DNA from: Streptomyces griseochromogenes
GTDB taxonomy: Bacteria; Actinomycetota; Actinomycetes; Streptomycetales; Streptomycetaceae
Direction: 5' to 3'
Assembly: GCF_001542625.1 (NCBI RefSeq)
Contig: NZ_CP016279.1
Location: forward strand, 7,564,001 to 7,628,000
Length of the DNA: 64,000 nt
Part shown: piece after piece, positions 24,021 to 31,868 of the stretch
Position numbering within the stretch: position 1 is the stretch's first letter
Layout of the letters: the number at the start of each line of letters is the position of its first letter
Position numbers and translations under genes: made by a program
Notes under the pieces: model-generated
Database searches by the model: none
What the model saw: the letters and a program-made list of their open reading frames with translations, nothing else
What the model was told of the DNA's origin: nothing

Positions 24021-24500
24021 TTGATTACCTCCACGACTTCCACCTCCTGGACCGAGTCCGCCCCGTGCGCGGGAGCCGACGGCTACGTGCCGACGGAAGC
24101 CTTGGTGCGTCGCCCGCGCGACCTGGTGGAGGTGTGCACGCCGTTGATTGAGGTGTGTGCGGCGTCCTGCCCGTTCGTGCTGCGCTGTCATGAGCGGGTG
24201 CGACCGGAGGCCAATCAGTTCGATGGGGTGTGCGCCGCACGGGTCTGGGTGAACGGACACGTCATCGCGACCGCGGAGGGCGCGCTCGCATTGCCGAAGC
24301 TCGCATCGCGGGCGGGGACGTGCGGGACGAGTAGTGGGGTGAAGGGGCACCGGAGGCTGGGCGAGCCTCTGTGCGGAGAGTGCCGGGTGACGGCTCAGCG
24401 GGCTGATACACGTCGGGCCGGGGCGGCGAGTATCCGTAAGCGGTCCAGCCGCAGCAACAGCCGGGGACGGTCGGCGAACCGGGATACGGTCGCCGCCTAA
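24021..24500 (+). CDS. Cys-rich, possibly WhiB-like phage protein
   Basis: 159 aa from TTG 24021, which has AAGAAGG upstream. Cys residues 39, 46, 50, 56 and 71 form CTPLIEVCAASCPFVLRC...FDGVC. The segment CPFVLRCHERV resembles the CPVRAECLEYA core of WhiB-family Fe-S regulators, but the usual GxWGG turn is replaced by VCAARVWVNG. A C-terminal Cys pair (CGEC) and an Arg/Ser-rich tail follow. WhiB-like regulators occur in actinophages, but a zinc-binding protein is an equal possibility. Confidence 0.5.
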   Translation: MITSTTSTSWTESAPCAGADGYVPTEALVRRPRDLVEVCTPLIEVCAASCPFVLRCHERVRPEANQFDGVCAARVWVNGHVIATAEGALALPKLASRAGTCGTSSGVKGHRRLGEPLCGECRVTAQRADTRRAGAASIRKRSSRSNSRGRSANRDTVAA

Positions 24501-24537
24501 TACAGCCACCCACCCCACCTGAGCTGGGGAAACGTGT

Positions 24538-24565
24538 TTGACACCCCCTCCCGAGATAGTAGAAT
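24538..24565 (+). promoter_or_regulatory. Phage early promoter P3
   Basis: TTGACA, 16 bp, TAGAAT: the only copy with a perfect consensus -35. The leader contains GAGGGAGGGAAACCCTC, which could form a stem; P6 has a related leader. Confidence 0.85.
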
Positions 24566-24630
24566 AATTCTTAGTTGAGGGAGGGAAACCCTCGACCAAC
24601 CACCTCACCGAGGCGAAAGGACTCCCCCGC

Positions 24631-24984
24631 ATGCACACGATGGCGCCGAACCCGCTGACCGTCTGGCAGATCGCCACTGAGCACGGGATCACTGAGGACC
24701 AGGCAGCAACTGCGGTCACCTGGGCCTCCCACATGACCGTGCATGCCTGGGAGGCCTACGCAGACAGGTTCGGCCTGGTCATCGAGGACGGTGACGCGAT
24801 GGAGGCATGGTTCCGCTCGCTCGGTCCGGAAGCCAGCCGTGCCGTCATCGATGAGGCCGTGACCGCAGTGATCGGCGCCGAGAACGTACTGGCGGAAATC
24901 TACCGGCAGCGGGACGCCAAGCAGGCCCGCGGCCGCTCACGTCGGCCGATGCGTACGAACCGCCCTCGCATGCACATCCGCTGA
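24631..24984 (+). CDS. Small phage protein of unknown function
   Basis: 117 aa; ATG with AAAGGA upstream; first gene behind P3. The N-terminal half is helical (VWQIATEHGITEDQAATAVTW) and could be a degenerate helix-turn-helix; the C-terminus is Arg-rich (RGRSRRPMRTNRPR). No family assigned. Confidence 0.7.
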   Translation: MHTMAPNPLTVWQIATEHGITEDQAATAVTWASHMTVHAWEAYADRFGLVIEDGDAMEAWFRSLGPEASRAVIDEAVTAVIGAENVLAEIYRQRDAKQARGRSRRPMRTNRPRMHIR

Positions 24985-25019
24985 CCTTGGCCTCGCTCTC
25001 TGTAGGATCTCTGGCCCGC

Positions 25020-25205
25020 ATGCTGACGGCCACCCGCCCCGGCCACCGCCGGGCTTGCCGATACGCCAGGCGCGGCTGCCGCTGCTACACCACCGAGCAC
25101 GGCGCGAAGGCGAAGGTGCTGCGGCGGCGCGCCAACCGTGCCGCCGAACGACGCGTATGCCTGGCCGAAGCCGCCGCACTCAGACCTCCTGCTCACAACT
25201 GCTGA
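25020..25205 (+). CDS. Very small basic Cys-containing phage protein
   Basis: 61 aa from ATG 25020 (TTG 24987 is an alternative). ACRYARRGCRCYTTEHGAK contains three Cys in a basic context, followed by Arg/Ala-rich helix. Proteins with this shape recur in Streptomyces phages and plasmids; function is unknown, possibly nucleic-acid binding. A 10-bp hairpin (25223-25249) lies downstream. Confidence 0.55.
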   Translation: MLTATRPGHRRACRYARRGCRCYTTEHGAKAKVLRRRANRAAERRVCLAEAAALRPPAHNC

Positions 25206-25289
25206 ACCAGATCACCACCGACGGCCCGCCCAACCCTGGGGCGGGCCGACGCATGCCGCAACCCCACTTCACGGAAGGACAAGCCTCTG

Positions 25290-25598
25290 ATGGGCGCCGT
25301 CGAATTCTTCACCACGGCCACCGGCCCGAACCTCAAGGCCGCCTTCAACACCGCGCGAGAGGAGGCGCAGTGGGAGCACGGGCACGGCGGCTACACAGGC
25401 ACGATCGCCGAGAAATACGAGGTATCTCTCTTCGACGAGCCTCGGCGCAGCGAGAGTGACGCCCTGGCTCGCGCTGAGGAACTGATCCGGGCCGGAGACC
25501 CGCGCATCGATGACAAGTGGGGACCGGCCGGGGCACTTGCGATCACCACCACCTCGGGCGACGAGGGGTGGCTGTTCTTCGGTTTCGCCACCCATTGA
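25290..25598 (+). CDS. Small phage protein of unknown function
   Basis: 102 aa; ATG with GGAAGGA upstream. VEFFTTATGPNLKAAFNTAR, then HGHGGYTGTIAEKYE and a closing beta strand GWLFFGFATH. The GYTGTIAEK motif recalls small mobile-element proteins of Streptomyces, but there is no known function. Confidence 0.75.
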   Translation: MGAVEFFTTATGPNLKAAFNTAREEAQWEHGHGGYTGTIAEKYEVSLFDEPRRSESDALARAEELIRAGDPRIDDKWGPAGALAITTTSGDEGWLFFGFATH

Positions 25599-25669
25599 TT
25601 TCCCTCGGGCCAGGACCTCCCCGGTCTGACCCGACCTGCACCTCTTGGAATCCGAAAGCGTTCTCACCC

Positions 25670-25987
25670 GTGCTCGACAAGCACCTTCCCCTGGACGCGG
25701 CTGCCCACGTCATCGCCAAACTCACGCTTACCAGCGGGCAGATCTCTCGCGCCAACCGCAGCATGCAGCGCATCGTCCGCCACGCATGGACCAGACAGCG
25801 CGCCCTCAAAGGGCGCATCGACTATGACGAGTTCGCCGACACCGTGGCCGTGCGCGACTGGGCCCTCCTGTTCGAGGCGTGCGCGCTGCTCGAACTGGGC
25901 CGCAGCCACGAAGCCGTCGCGTTCATCGTCTCCGCCCGGGCCCATCGCACAACTGACCAAAACCGGACGCACGACGACTCGCGCTGA
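25670..25987 (+). CDS. Small helical phage protein of unknown function
   Basis: 105 aa from a GTG start with only a distant SD. Mostly helical: LDAAAHVIAKLTLTSGQIS, RIVRHAWTRQRALKGRIDYDEF and DWALLFEACALLELGRSHEAV. Soluble, no motif. The start position is uncertain. Confidence 0.55.
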   Translation: MLDKHLPLDAAAHVIAKLTLTSGQISRANRSMQRIVRHAWTRQRALKGRIDYDEFADTVAVRDWALLFEACALLELGRSHEAVAFIVSARAHRTTDQNRTHDDSR

Positions 25988-26014
25988 CCTGCGGCCGGCA
26001 CCAGAAAGACGACC

Positions 26015-26206
26015 GTGGCCCTCAGCCCCCGCGAGATCGCCCCCATCGGGCTCCGCGACCACTACCCCGAAGACGACTTTCCCACCCGGCAGTTGGCACC
26101 GACATCCCAGCGCGCCTTCAAGCACCGTGACCGGCAGCGCACCCGCGCCGAGATCGCCACCGCCCTCGCCTACGACACCCACGCCGACGACACGAAGGAC
26201 TCATGA
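26015..26206 (+). CDS. 63-aa phage protein of unknown function
   Basis: Starts at GTG and overlaps the next ATG (ATGA), supporting expression. Charged and basic, LRDHYPEDDFPTRQLAP then FKHRDRQRTRAEIATAL. No motif recognised. Confidence 0.55.
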   Translation: MALSPREIAPIGLRDHYPEDDFPTRQLAPTSQRAFKHRDRQRTRAEIATALAYDTHADDTKDS

Positions 26207-26625
26207 GCACCGAACCCCCAAGCAGCGCCCAGTACTTAACCCAGGAAGCTCGCTCCCTGTTCCAACTACTCGCCGCTCACCTGAAGGACGCCGACAGCCC
26301 ACCCCGCATGGACCGCTGGTCCGTCGAACTGTGGGCAGTGACAGAGCCGGAGGTACGGCGCCACCTGCTCCTACTGGCTGCCTGGGAAGCCCGCACAGCA
26401 GCGTGGAACGAGCCCTGCACTGACGGCATAGAGGGCCAGTACGCGCAGGAGTTCACCCAGTGCGCATCCTCCTGGGTCAGGCTGCACCCTGGCGAGGACG
26501 TGGACGCCTTCTGCACGGGCCAGCATCCAGCCGCCTTCGCGGCATCCTCCCTCGCCTTCGACCGGGACGACCTCCTCGTGTCACTGGCGACGGCACTCCG
26601 GCTCATCGCCCACGCAACCTCTTAA
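26203..26625 (+). CDS. Phage protein of unknown function
   Basis: 140 aa, coupled to the 63-aa gene by ATGA. Helical, with RSLFQLLAAHLKDAD and EVRRHLLLLAAWEARTAAW. A short Cys-containing stretch (QCASSWVRLHPGEDVDAFC) lies in the second half. No membrane segment or catalytic motif. Confidence 0.65.
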   Translation: MSTEPPSSAQYLTQEARSLFQLLAAHLKDADSPPRMDRWSVELWAVTEPEVRRHLLLLAAWEARTAAWNEPCTDGIEGQYAQEFTQCASSWVRLHPGEDVDAFCTGQHPAAFAASSLAFDRDDLLVSLATALRLIAHATS

Positions 26626-26634
26626 GGCACACCT

Positions 26635-27363
26635 GTGTTCACTGAGACCGTTACTGCCACCGACGGCACTACCACGACGGGCACCGCAACCGAAGCGCAC
26701 GCTCTGATCTTGCTCCGGCGCACCCTGAAGTACGGGCGCTGCACCGCGGAGGCCACCCGAACAGGCGGCGCCATCATTGAACGGGAAGTGCGGGACGGCG
26801 GCCTCGTCGCCAAGAAGCGGAGCATCACGCTGGAGCCGGTCAAGCCGGTCGGCTCCATCACAGCGAACACGCGCGGCCACCTGGCCGCCATCGATGCTGA
26901 GAGCGCCCCGTACCTGGTCACCGAGGCCATGCCGCCGTTCCAGTCGCGTGTCGGCCGGATCTCGGCAGGCGTCGACAGCATCCCTCCGGCCGCGACGGCA
27001 CGGCTCGTCGACCGCGGACTCGTCACCGTCGGCCCGCCATGGCGGTCCACGTCGAACGGGTACCTGCCCGAGACCCGCGCCACCGTCGCCGTGTCCCTCG
27101 CCGCGCGGCTGGCGATGCTCGCGCAGGACCACCGCACCTACACCATCGCTCCGGCCGGATACGTGAAGCCCCTGGACATCGGCCATGACTTCATCGGCCG
27201 CAACTCCCCGCGCGGCGGCGTGACGTACGACCGGCGCAGCCCGGCCGGCTGCTCGTGCCGCACGTGGTCGGCGACGTCCGTGGACGGCCGCGACGACGCC
27301 CGCCGCCTGGCCCGGGAGCACCGGCAACAGATGACCGCCGAGTTCATCGCCTCCCTGGGCTGA
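26635..27363 (+). CDS. Phage protein of unknown function
   Basis: 242 aa from GTG. Alternating strands and helices, Thr-rich N-terminus, then RGHLAAIDAESAPYLVTEAM and a GHDFIGRNSPRGGVTYDRR segment. A CSC near the end could bind metal. It is cotranscribed with the neighbouring small genes and precedes the DUF3560-like gene. No family recognised. Confidence 0.65.
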   Translation: MFTETVTATDGTTTTGTATEAHALILLRRTLKYGRCTAEATRTGGAIIEREVRDGGLVAKKRSITLEPVKPVGSITANTRGHLAAIDAESAPYLVTEAMPPFQSRVGRISAGVDSIPPAATARLVDRGLVTVGPPWRSTSNGYLPETRATVAVSLAARLAMLAQDHRTYTIAPAGYVKPLDIGHDFIGRNSPRGGVTYDRRSPAGCSCRTWSATSVDGRDDARRLAREHRQQMTAEFIASLG

Positions 27364-27460
27364 CGACCTAGGCCTCCCACCCACCAGTTGCCCGCCCCTC
27401 TCCTCGACCGGGCCGGGGCTGGCCAGCGCATCACCCACCACTACGAGAAAAGGCACCCAC

Positions 27461-28642
27461 GTGACCGACCCCACCAACACCGCCCCCGAGTGCCCGCAGC
27501 ATGGCCCCATGTCGCTGCGCACCACCGAGCAGTTGTTCAGCGGCCCGGTGTACGCCTGCCCTGACGAGGCGTGCTGGAACGCCGTCCTGCACCCCTCGGA
27601 CAAGCTCGTCGCCGAGCTGAAGGAGCAGGGCAAGCGGCGGGGCACCATCACCATCACCCACACCCGCGCCGACGGCACCCTGTTGGAGGGCTCCCGCAAG
27701 GGCGACGGGGTGTTCGAGCTGGTCAGACCGCACCGGTTCTGGTTCTCCCGGTCCATGCCCGGCACGCTGTTCATCCGGCAGTCCCGCGACAAGCGGGCAG
27801 ACCACTGGAGCATCCGCCGCGCCGCGGAGGCCTTGCGCAAGGCGGGGTGGACCGTCGAGATCACCATCGACGAGGACACCCGCCGGTCGTTCGCGGAGGC
27901 CGAGGCCGACCGGGTCACGCGCGCCGAGGAGCGCACGGAGCGGTTCACCGAGTACGCGGGCAACGCTGCGGCCCGTTCGAACACCGCGTACGCGGGTGTC
28001 CGCCAGATTGCCGACGGCATCCCCATGGGCCAGCCCCTCATGCCCGACCACCACTCCTACCGCCGCGCCCTGCGCGACCGGGAGCGCATGGATGCCGGCA
28101 TGCGCAGGAGCATCGACGAGGGGAAGAAGGCCGAGTACTACACCCAGCGCGCGAAGGCGTCCGGCTCGTACGAGGTGTTCCGGAAGAACCCCCCTCGGGC
28201 GCTGCGGCGCATCGAGAAGTTGGAGGCCGAGCTCCGGGGTGTGGAGCGGTGGCTGCGCGGCGAGTCGAACAACGGCTACACCCGCGCGCTGACTCCCGAC
28301 ACCGTGGCCGAGTTGGGCCGCCGAAAGGAGGAGCTGGAGGAGGAGATCGGGTACTGGCGGCATGTCATAGCCGAGGCCGAGGCGAACGGTTTCAAGGTGT
28401 GGCGGCCGGACGACTTCGTGAAGGGGGACTTCGCCAAGGTCTATGGTCGCTGGTTCCAGGTGCTGCGCGTGAACAAGAAGACGCTCACGGTGCCGAGCAT
28501 CCTCAACGTGCATCAGGCAGTCGTCACCCCGCAGAACAGCACGTACGGGGAGATGACTCACACGGTGCCGTACGACAAGGTCTTCGGGCGCCGCAGCGCC
28601 GAGGAGATGGAGCGCACCCTGGCTGAGGCCAGCAGTTCATAG
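27461..28642 (+). CDS. DUF3560-like protein
   Basis: 393 aa from GTG. An N-terminal zinc-knuckle-like set (CPQHG...CPDEACW) precedes a domain with the sequence pattern I associate with DUF3560: RAEERTERFTEYAGNAAARS, MPDHHSYRRALRDRERMDAG and ASGSYEVFRKNPP, followed by a coiled coil (RRKEELEEEIGYWRHVIAEA). Such proteins are widespread on actinobacterial plasmids and phages; biochemical function is not established. It is the last gene before promoter P4. Confidence 0.7.
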   Translation: MTDPTNTAPECPQHGPMSLRTTEQLFSGPVYACPDEACWNAVLHPSDKLVAELKEQGKRRGTITITHTRADGTLLEGSRKGDGVFELVRPHRFWFSRSMPGTLFIRQSRDKRADHWSIRRAAEALRKAGWTVEITIDEDTRRSFAEAEADRVTRAEERTERFTEYAGNAAARSNTAYAGVRQIADGIPMGQPLMPDHHSYRRALRDRERMDAGMRRSIDEGKKAEYYTQRAKASGSYEVFRKNPPRALRRIEKLEAELRGVERWLRGESNNGYTRALTPDTVAELGRRKEELEEEIGYWRHVIAEAEANGFKVWRPDDFVKGDFAKVYGRWFQVLRVNKKTLTVPSILNVHQAVVTPQNSTYGEMTHTVPYDKVFGRRSAEEMERTLAEASSS

Positions 28643-28673
28643 TCCCGGTACGCCTCAGGCCTGGAATCAACGG

Positions 28674-28701
28674 GTTAACCCACTCATTTCGATAGTAAAA
28701 T
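28674..28701 (+). promoter_or_regulatory. Phage early promoter P4 (diverged)
   Basis: -10 TAAAAT in GATAGTAAAATAAC; the -35 is GTTAAC at 16 bp or TTAACC at 15 bp. It is the most diverged of the seven and probably weaker. It drives the 28726 gene with a leader of only about 20 nt. Confidence 0.65.
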
Positions 28702-28725
28702 AACTACACGAGAGACGGAGGCACG

Positions 28726-29283
28726 GTGCGGGGCCTATGGAAGGTGCGGTACGCGCATCCGGAGAGCAATGACGGGCACTGGGAGTACTTGATCCCCCAC
28801 CGGCAGGCGCGCACGGAGACGGTCGCGCGCGCCGAGGCCACGGCGCGGCACAACGTCAACGTGGCCCGGCTCGCCCGGCCGCAGTGGGCTCGCGGCATGG
28901 AAGTTCAGGAGGTGACGTTCCGGCCGGGCGTCCTCTTACGTGAGCGGGCACTGACCTGGATCGCACTACAACGGCACGGCGCCATCACCGAGCGCGGATG
29001 GCCACTGCCAGCCGAGCGCGGCGCGATACGCCAGGATGACTGGTGGCGCAGCATGGTCGCAGAGGAACGTGAAGAGTTGCGCGGGCGGGTACAGGGTTTC
29101 GGTGTGACCGTCGCGGATGCCGTCGGGTGGCCGGCGAGCCGGTCGGCCAAGTGGGCGGTCGAACCGTACACGGACCGGTTCGGCCGGGTGTGGTGGGACA
29201 AGGTGCGGGCGGAGCTCCACAAGTCGGGCATGTCCTGGCTATGGCAGACGCCGTACGGCGTGGTCTGGGTCGACCGGGGCTGA
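28726..29283 (+). CDS. Phage protein of unknown function
   Basis: 185 aa; GTG preceded by GGAGG. N-terminal WKVRYAHPESNDGHWEYLIPHR looks like a small beta domain; the middle is helical (RLARPQWARG), and the C-terminus is Trp-rich (DWWRSM, GRVWWDKVRAEL, SWLWQTPYGVVWVDRG). It has its own promoter. No family recognised. Confidence 0.7.
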   Translation: MRGLWKVRYAHPESNDGHWEYLIPHRQARTETVARAEATARHNVNVARLARPQWARGMEVQEVTFRPGVLLRERALTWIALQRHGAITERGWPLPAERGAIRQDDWWRSMVAEEREELRGRVQGFGVTVADAVGWPASRSAKWAVEPYTDRFGRVWWDKVRAELHKSGMSWLWQTPYGVVWVDRG

Positions 29284-29309
29284 TACCCAGTTGAGCTGGG
29301 GTTCCGCAG

Positions 29310-29337
29310 TTGCCCCCACCCCGATGGATAGTAGAAT
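29310..29337 (+). promoter_or_regulatory. Phage early promoter P5
   Basis: TTGCCC, 16 bp, TAGAAT in GATAGTAGAATAAT. It faces the interrupted methylase-like gene. Confidence 0.8.
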
Positions 29338-29367
29338 AATAATTGAAAGGAATTAAGGGACACCCCA

Positions 29368-29393
29368 ACCCGCCCCAGCAACTCGGGGCGGGT
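29368..29393 (+). terminator. Leader hairpin between P5 and the methylase-like gene
   Basis: Perfect 9-bp stem ACCCGCCCC / GGGGCGGGT with an 8-nt loop, then CTTCCTAT. It lies in the 5' leader, so transcription from P5 must pass it; it may act as an attenuator. Confidence 0.5.
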
Positions 29394-29433
29394 CTTCCTA
29401 TACCCACGCCCCCATACGGAAGGTGATCACCCC

Positions 29434-30306
29434 GTGACGCAACTCGACTTGTTCGCGGACATCGTCGACGAGCCGGAACCGATACCCGCCACGTTCACCG
29501 CAGCACCTGGCCGCAAAAGGACAGCACCCTCCCCATCGCACCCGAAGCCCGCACATCCAACTCCCTCGCAGCCTGCACGGCCTGGTCGCGGTCTGCGAAG
29601 GTGGCCGCACACGCTCGCCATGGAGATCGGCGAGGCGGTCGCGGCCACATGGCACAAGCAGCACGGCGGCACGGCCATCGAGGCACCGATCGGTGTTGTG
29701 GCTGCACTCTCGCTCGTGCGGCAGAAGGACCCCAGCGGCCCGGACCTCAAGACGCAGATCCTGAGTCTGGATGGCCCTCAACTGATCGGAATGCTCCGGG
29801 AGATCTGGTCCCTGCACTGGATGCACCGTCCCGATCTCATCGACCGCGCTCGGATCCTGCATGAGTGGCTCAACAGCGATGTCGACGACCACCGGATGTA
29901 CGCGGTGCGCGCAGTGGCGAAGATGGCGCTGGAGCGCGGGCTGCTCGATCTCACGGCGCACGAGGACCCTTTCGACCGCTCCACCACCGATGTGCTGTCG
30001 CCGGTGATGATGTGCCTGCGTTCCCGCGGCGCCCAGCAGGGGCTCGGCGAGTTCCACACTCCGGCCTCCGTCGCCGACGCCATGGCCTACAGCGTCTTTG
30101 TCGAGGCTGTGAACAGCTACGACACCTTGAAGGGTGCCAAGGGCGGGGAGCATATTTACGATCCAGCCTGCGGCAGTGGCGGACTGTTGCGTTCGGCCGC
30201 ACAGAACCTGCGGGAACAGGGCCTGGACCCTGCCGACTTCCAGTGGTCGATGTGCGACGTGGATGAGATCGCCGCTGCGTGCGCGGCGGTGAATGCGATC
30301 ATCTGG
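29434..30306 (+). pseudogene. Phage N6-DNA-methylase-like gene, 5' part (interrupted)
   Basis: GTG start; 291 codons remain in phase up to the insertion. HIYDPACGSGGLLRSA is SAM-binding motif I, and FHTPASVADAMAYSVF is the upstream segment typical of HsdM-like gamma methylases. After NAIIW the frame enters the inserted element and stops within 5 codons (VVSA). The 3' part lies at 36580-36768. The rejoined protein would be 353 aa with DVDEIAAACAAVNAIIWDLG at the joint, and it seems to lack an NPPF/Y motif IV. Confidence 0.85.
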
Positions 30307-30307
30307 G

Positions 30308-30340
30308 TTGTTTCTGCTTAGTTGCAGTGTCTCTTTGAGG
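30308..30340 (+). repeat. Left terminal imperfect inverted repeat of the recombinase element
   Basis: Aligns to the reverse complement of 36544-36574 with about 23 matches in 33 positions, including TTTC, GC, AGTT and GTGTC blocks. It probably contains the recombinase core-type sites. Confidence 0.65.
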
Positions 30341-30410
30341 ACGAAGCCCATGGTCAGCGACTGTTTGTGGGTACACAAGTGGTGCGTCCCACGAGGTAGC
30401 GTCCGTCGGT

Positions 30411-31868
30411 ATGCAACAAATGATCTATTCATCCTCTGGGTGGGAGACCTGGGGGCTGGAGCACAAGCCGGTCATACCCGAGGGCATGTCGTTGATCTTC
30501 GACGAGGACCTGCTCTTCGAGGACGAGCACGGGCTGCGGCCCTCGGCTGTCGTGAACCGCTGGGCTTGTGAGCTGCCGACCAGCAAGGTCCCGTCGGACA
30601 ACTCGTGGCCTTCGTACGTCCGCGCCGTACGGGAGTGGATGGAGTTCGGGGCCGGGCACGGAGTGGGGCTGCTGGAGGGCAGGGACCGGCTCAAGGCCCT
30701 GCTGAGCGCCTACTCGGTCCACCGGGCCCGTGGGCCCCTCGCGGCCCGTTTCAAGGCGTCTACGTGGAACCAGCACATGGCCATGCTCGGCAAGTTCTAC
30801 GCGTGGGCGATCGACAACGGCTACACCACCGCCCTGCCGTTCACCTACGACCACGCCACCGGCGTCTTCGAGAACCAGATGCGCGAGGTGAAGGTCAACC
30901 AGGCCCGCCGCCGCCGGGCGAAGGGGCACGTGACGATCAAGTACCTGGAGGACGACTTCGCCGACCTGTTCCTCAAGGGCCTGGCCCGGCTGGAGCCGGA
31001 CGGTTCAGAGGAGCGCGGATACCGGGGCCGGGAGATGGCCCGGAACGCCGCGGTGGGCCGGTTCGTGATCGCTTCGGGACCGCGCAAGCAGGAGTTCACC
31101 TACCTGCTGGCCTGCGAAGTCCCGGCTCTGCCGAAGCGACGGACGGAGATTCCGACGCCTGTCCCGCTGCCGTGGGGGATCACCAAGGGCGGCAAGTTCC
31201 GCAGCACCTGGGTCGACTACGACACGCTGGCCGAGCTGCACAACTATCTGGCGTTCGAGCGGGCGACCGCTGTGGCGGGCTCGTCGTGGACGCCGCCGGC
31301 CCGCTGGGGCGAGCCGCTGATCGTGACCGAGGCCGATGCCCGGGGCGGGCGGGTCAACGGCGCCAGGGTGCTGTGGGAGGACCTGGGGCCCGGTGAACGC
31401 CGCCGGCTGGTCGCGCCGGGAGGCGGGTCGATGCTGCTGTCGGTCTGCGGGCCGGGGCGGCCGTTCACCGCGTGGAACACGGTCTTCGAGCGGGCCTCGG
31501 ACCGAATCCGGGACCGCTACGAGCCGCGGTTTCCCCATGTTCATCCGCACCGGGGCCGGCACACCTTCGCGATGCAGACGATGGCGAGGCTCGCGTCGGG
31601 CTACTACGCGCGCTTGGCCCAGAAGGTCCGGCCCGGTGACACCGATGCCGCGCTGGCGCTCTACCTCACCAGCCATGAACCGCTGATGATCCTGCGTGAT
31701 CTTTTGGGTCACTCCAGTGCTCTGACCACGGAAAAGTACCTGAACCGCCTGGATACGACGCGGATCTTCGCCGACCTGCACACGGCACAGGAGCAGGGCA
31801 CAGCACGGGCCCGGGCTGCGGAACGTGAAGCGGCGGCGGAGTTCGACGACGAGGGAGACGGCATCTGA
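30411..31868 (+). CDS. Tyrosine recombinase 1 of the trio (complete catalytic set)
   Basis: 485 aa. A SAM-like N-terminal core-binding domain (about 60-150) is followed by the catalytic domain. Catalytic residues are visible: Arg225 in ASGPRKQEF, His380-Arg383-His384 in HPHRGRHTF, His434 in LGHSS and Tyr443 in EKYLNR. It is therefore the only member of the trio with all expected residues and is the likely strand-transfer engine. It stops by a 1-nt overlap with recombinase 2 (TGATG). ATG 30411 or 30420 may start it; no strong SD is seen. Confidence 0.88.
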   Translation: MQQMIYSSSGWETWGLEHKPVIPEGMSLIFDEDLLFEDEHGLRPSAVVNRWACELPTSKVPSDNSWPSYVRAVREWMEFGAGHGVGLLEGRDRLKALLSAYSVHRARGPLAARFKASTWNQHMAMLGKFYAWAIDNGYTTALPFTYDHATGVFENQMREVKVNQARRRRAKGHVTIKYLEDDFADLFLKGLARLEPDGSEERGYRGREMARNAAVGRFVIASGPRKQEFTYLLACEVPALPKRRTEIPTPVPLPWGITKGGKFRSTWVDYDTLAELHNYLAFERATAVAGSSWTPPARWGEPLIVTEADARGGRVNGARVLWEDLGPGERRRLVAPGGGSMLLSVCGPGRPFTAWNTVFERASDRIRDRYEPRFPHVHPHRGRHTFAMQTMARLASGYYARLAQKVRPGDTDAALALYLTSHEPLMILRDLLGHSSALTTEKYLNRLDTTRIFADLHTAQEQGTARARAAEREAAAEFDDEGDGI

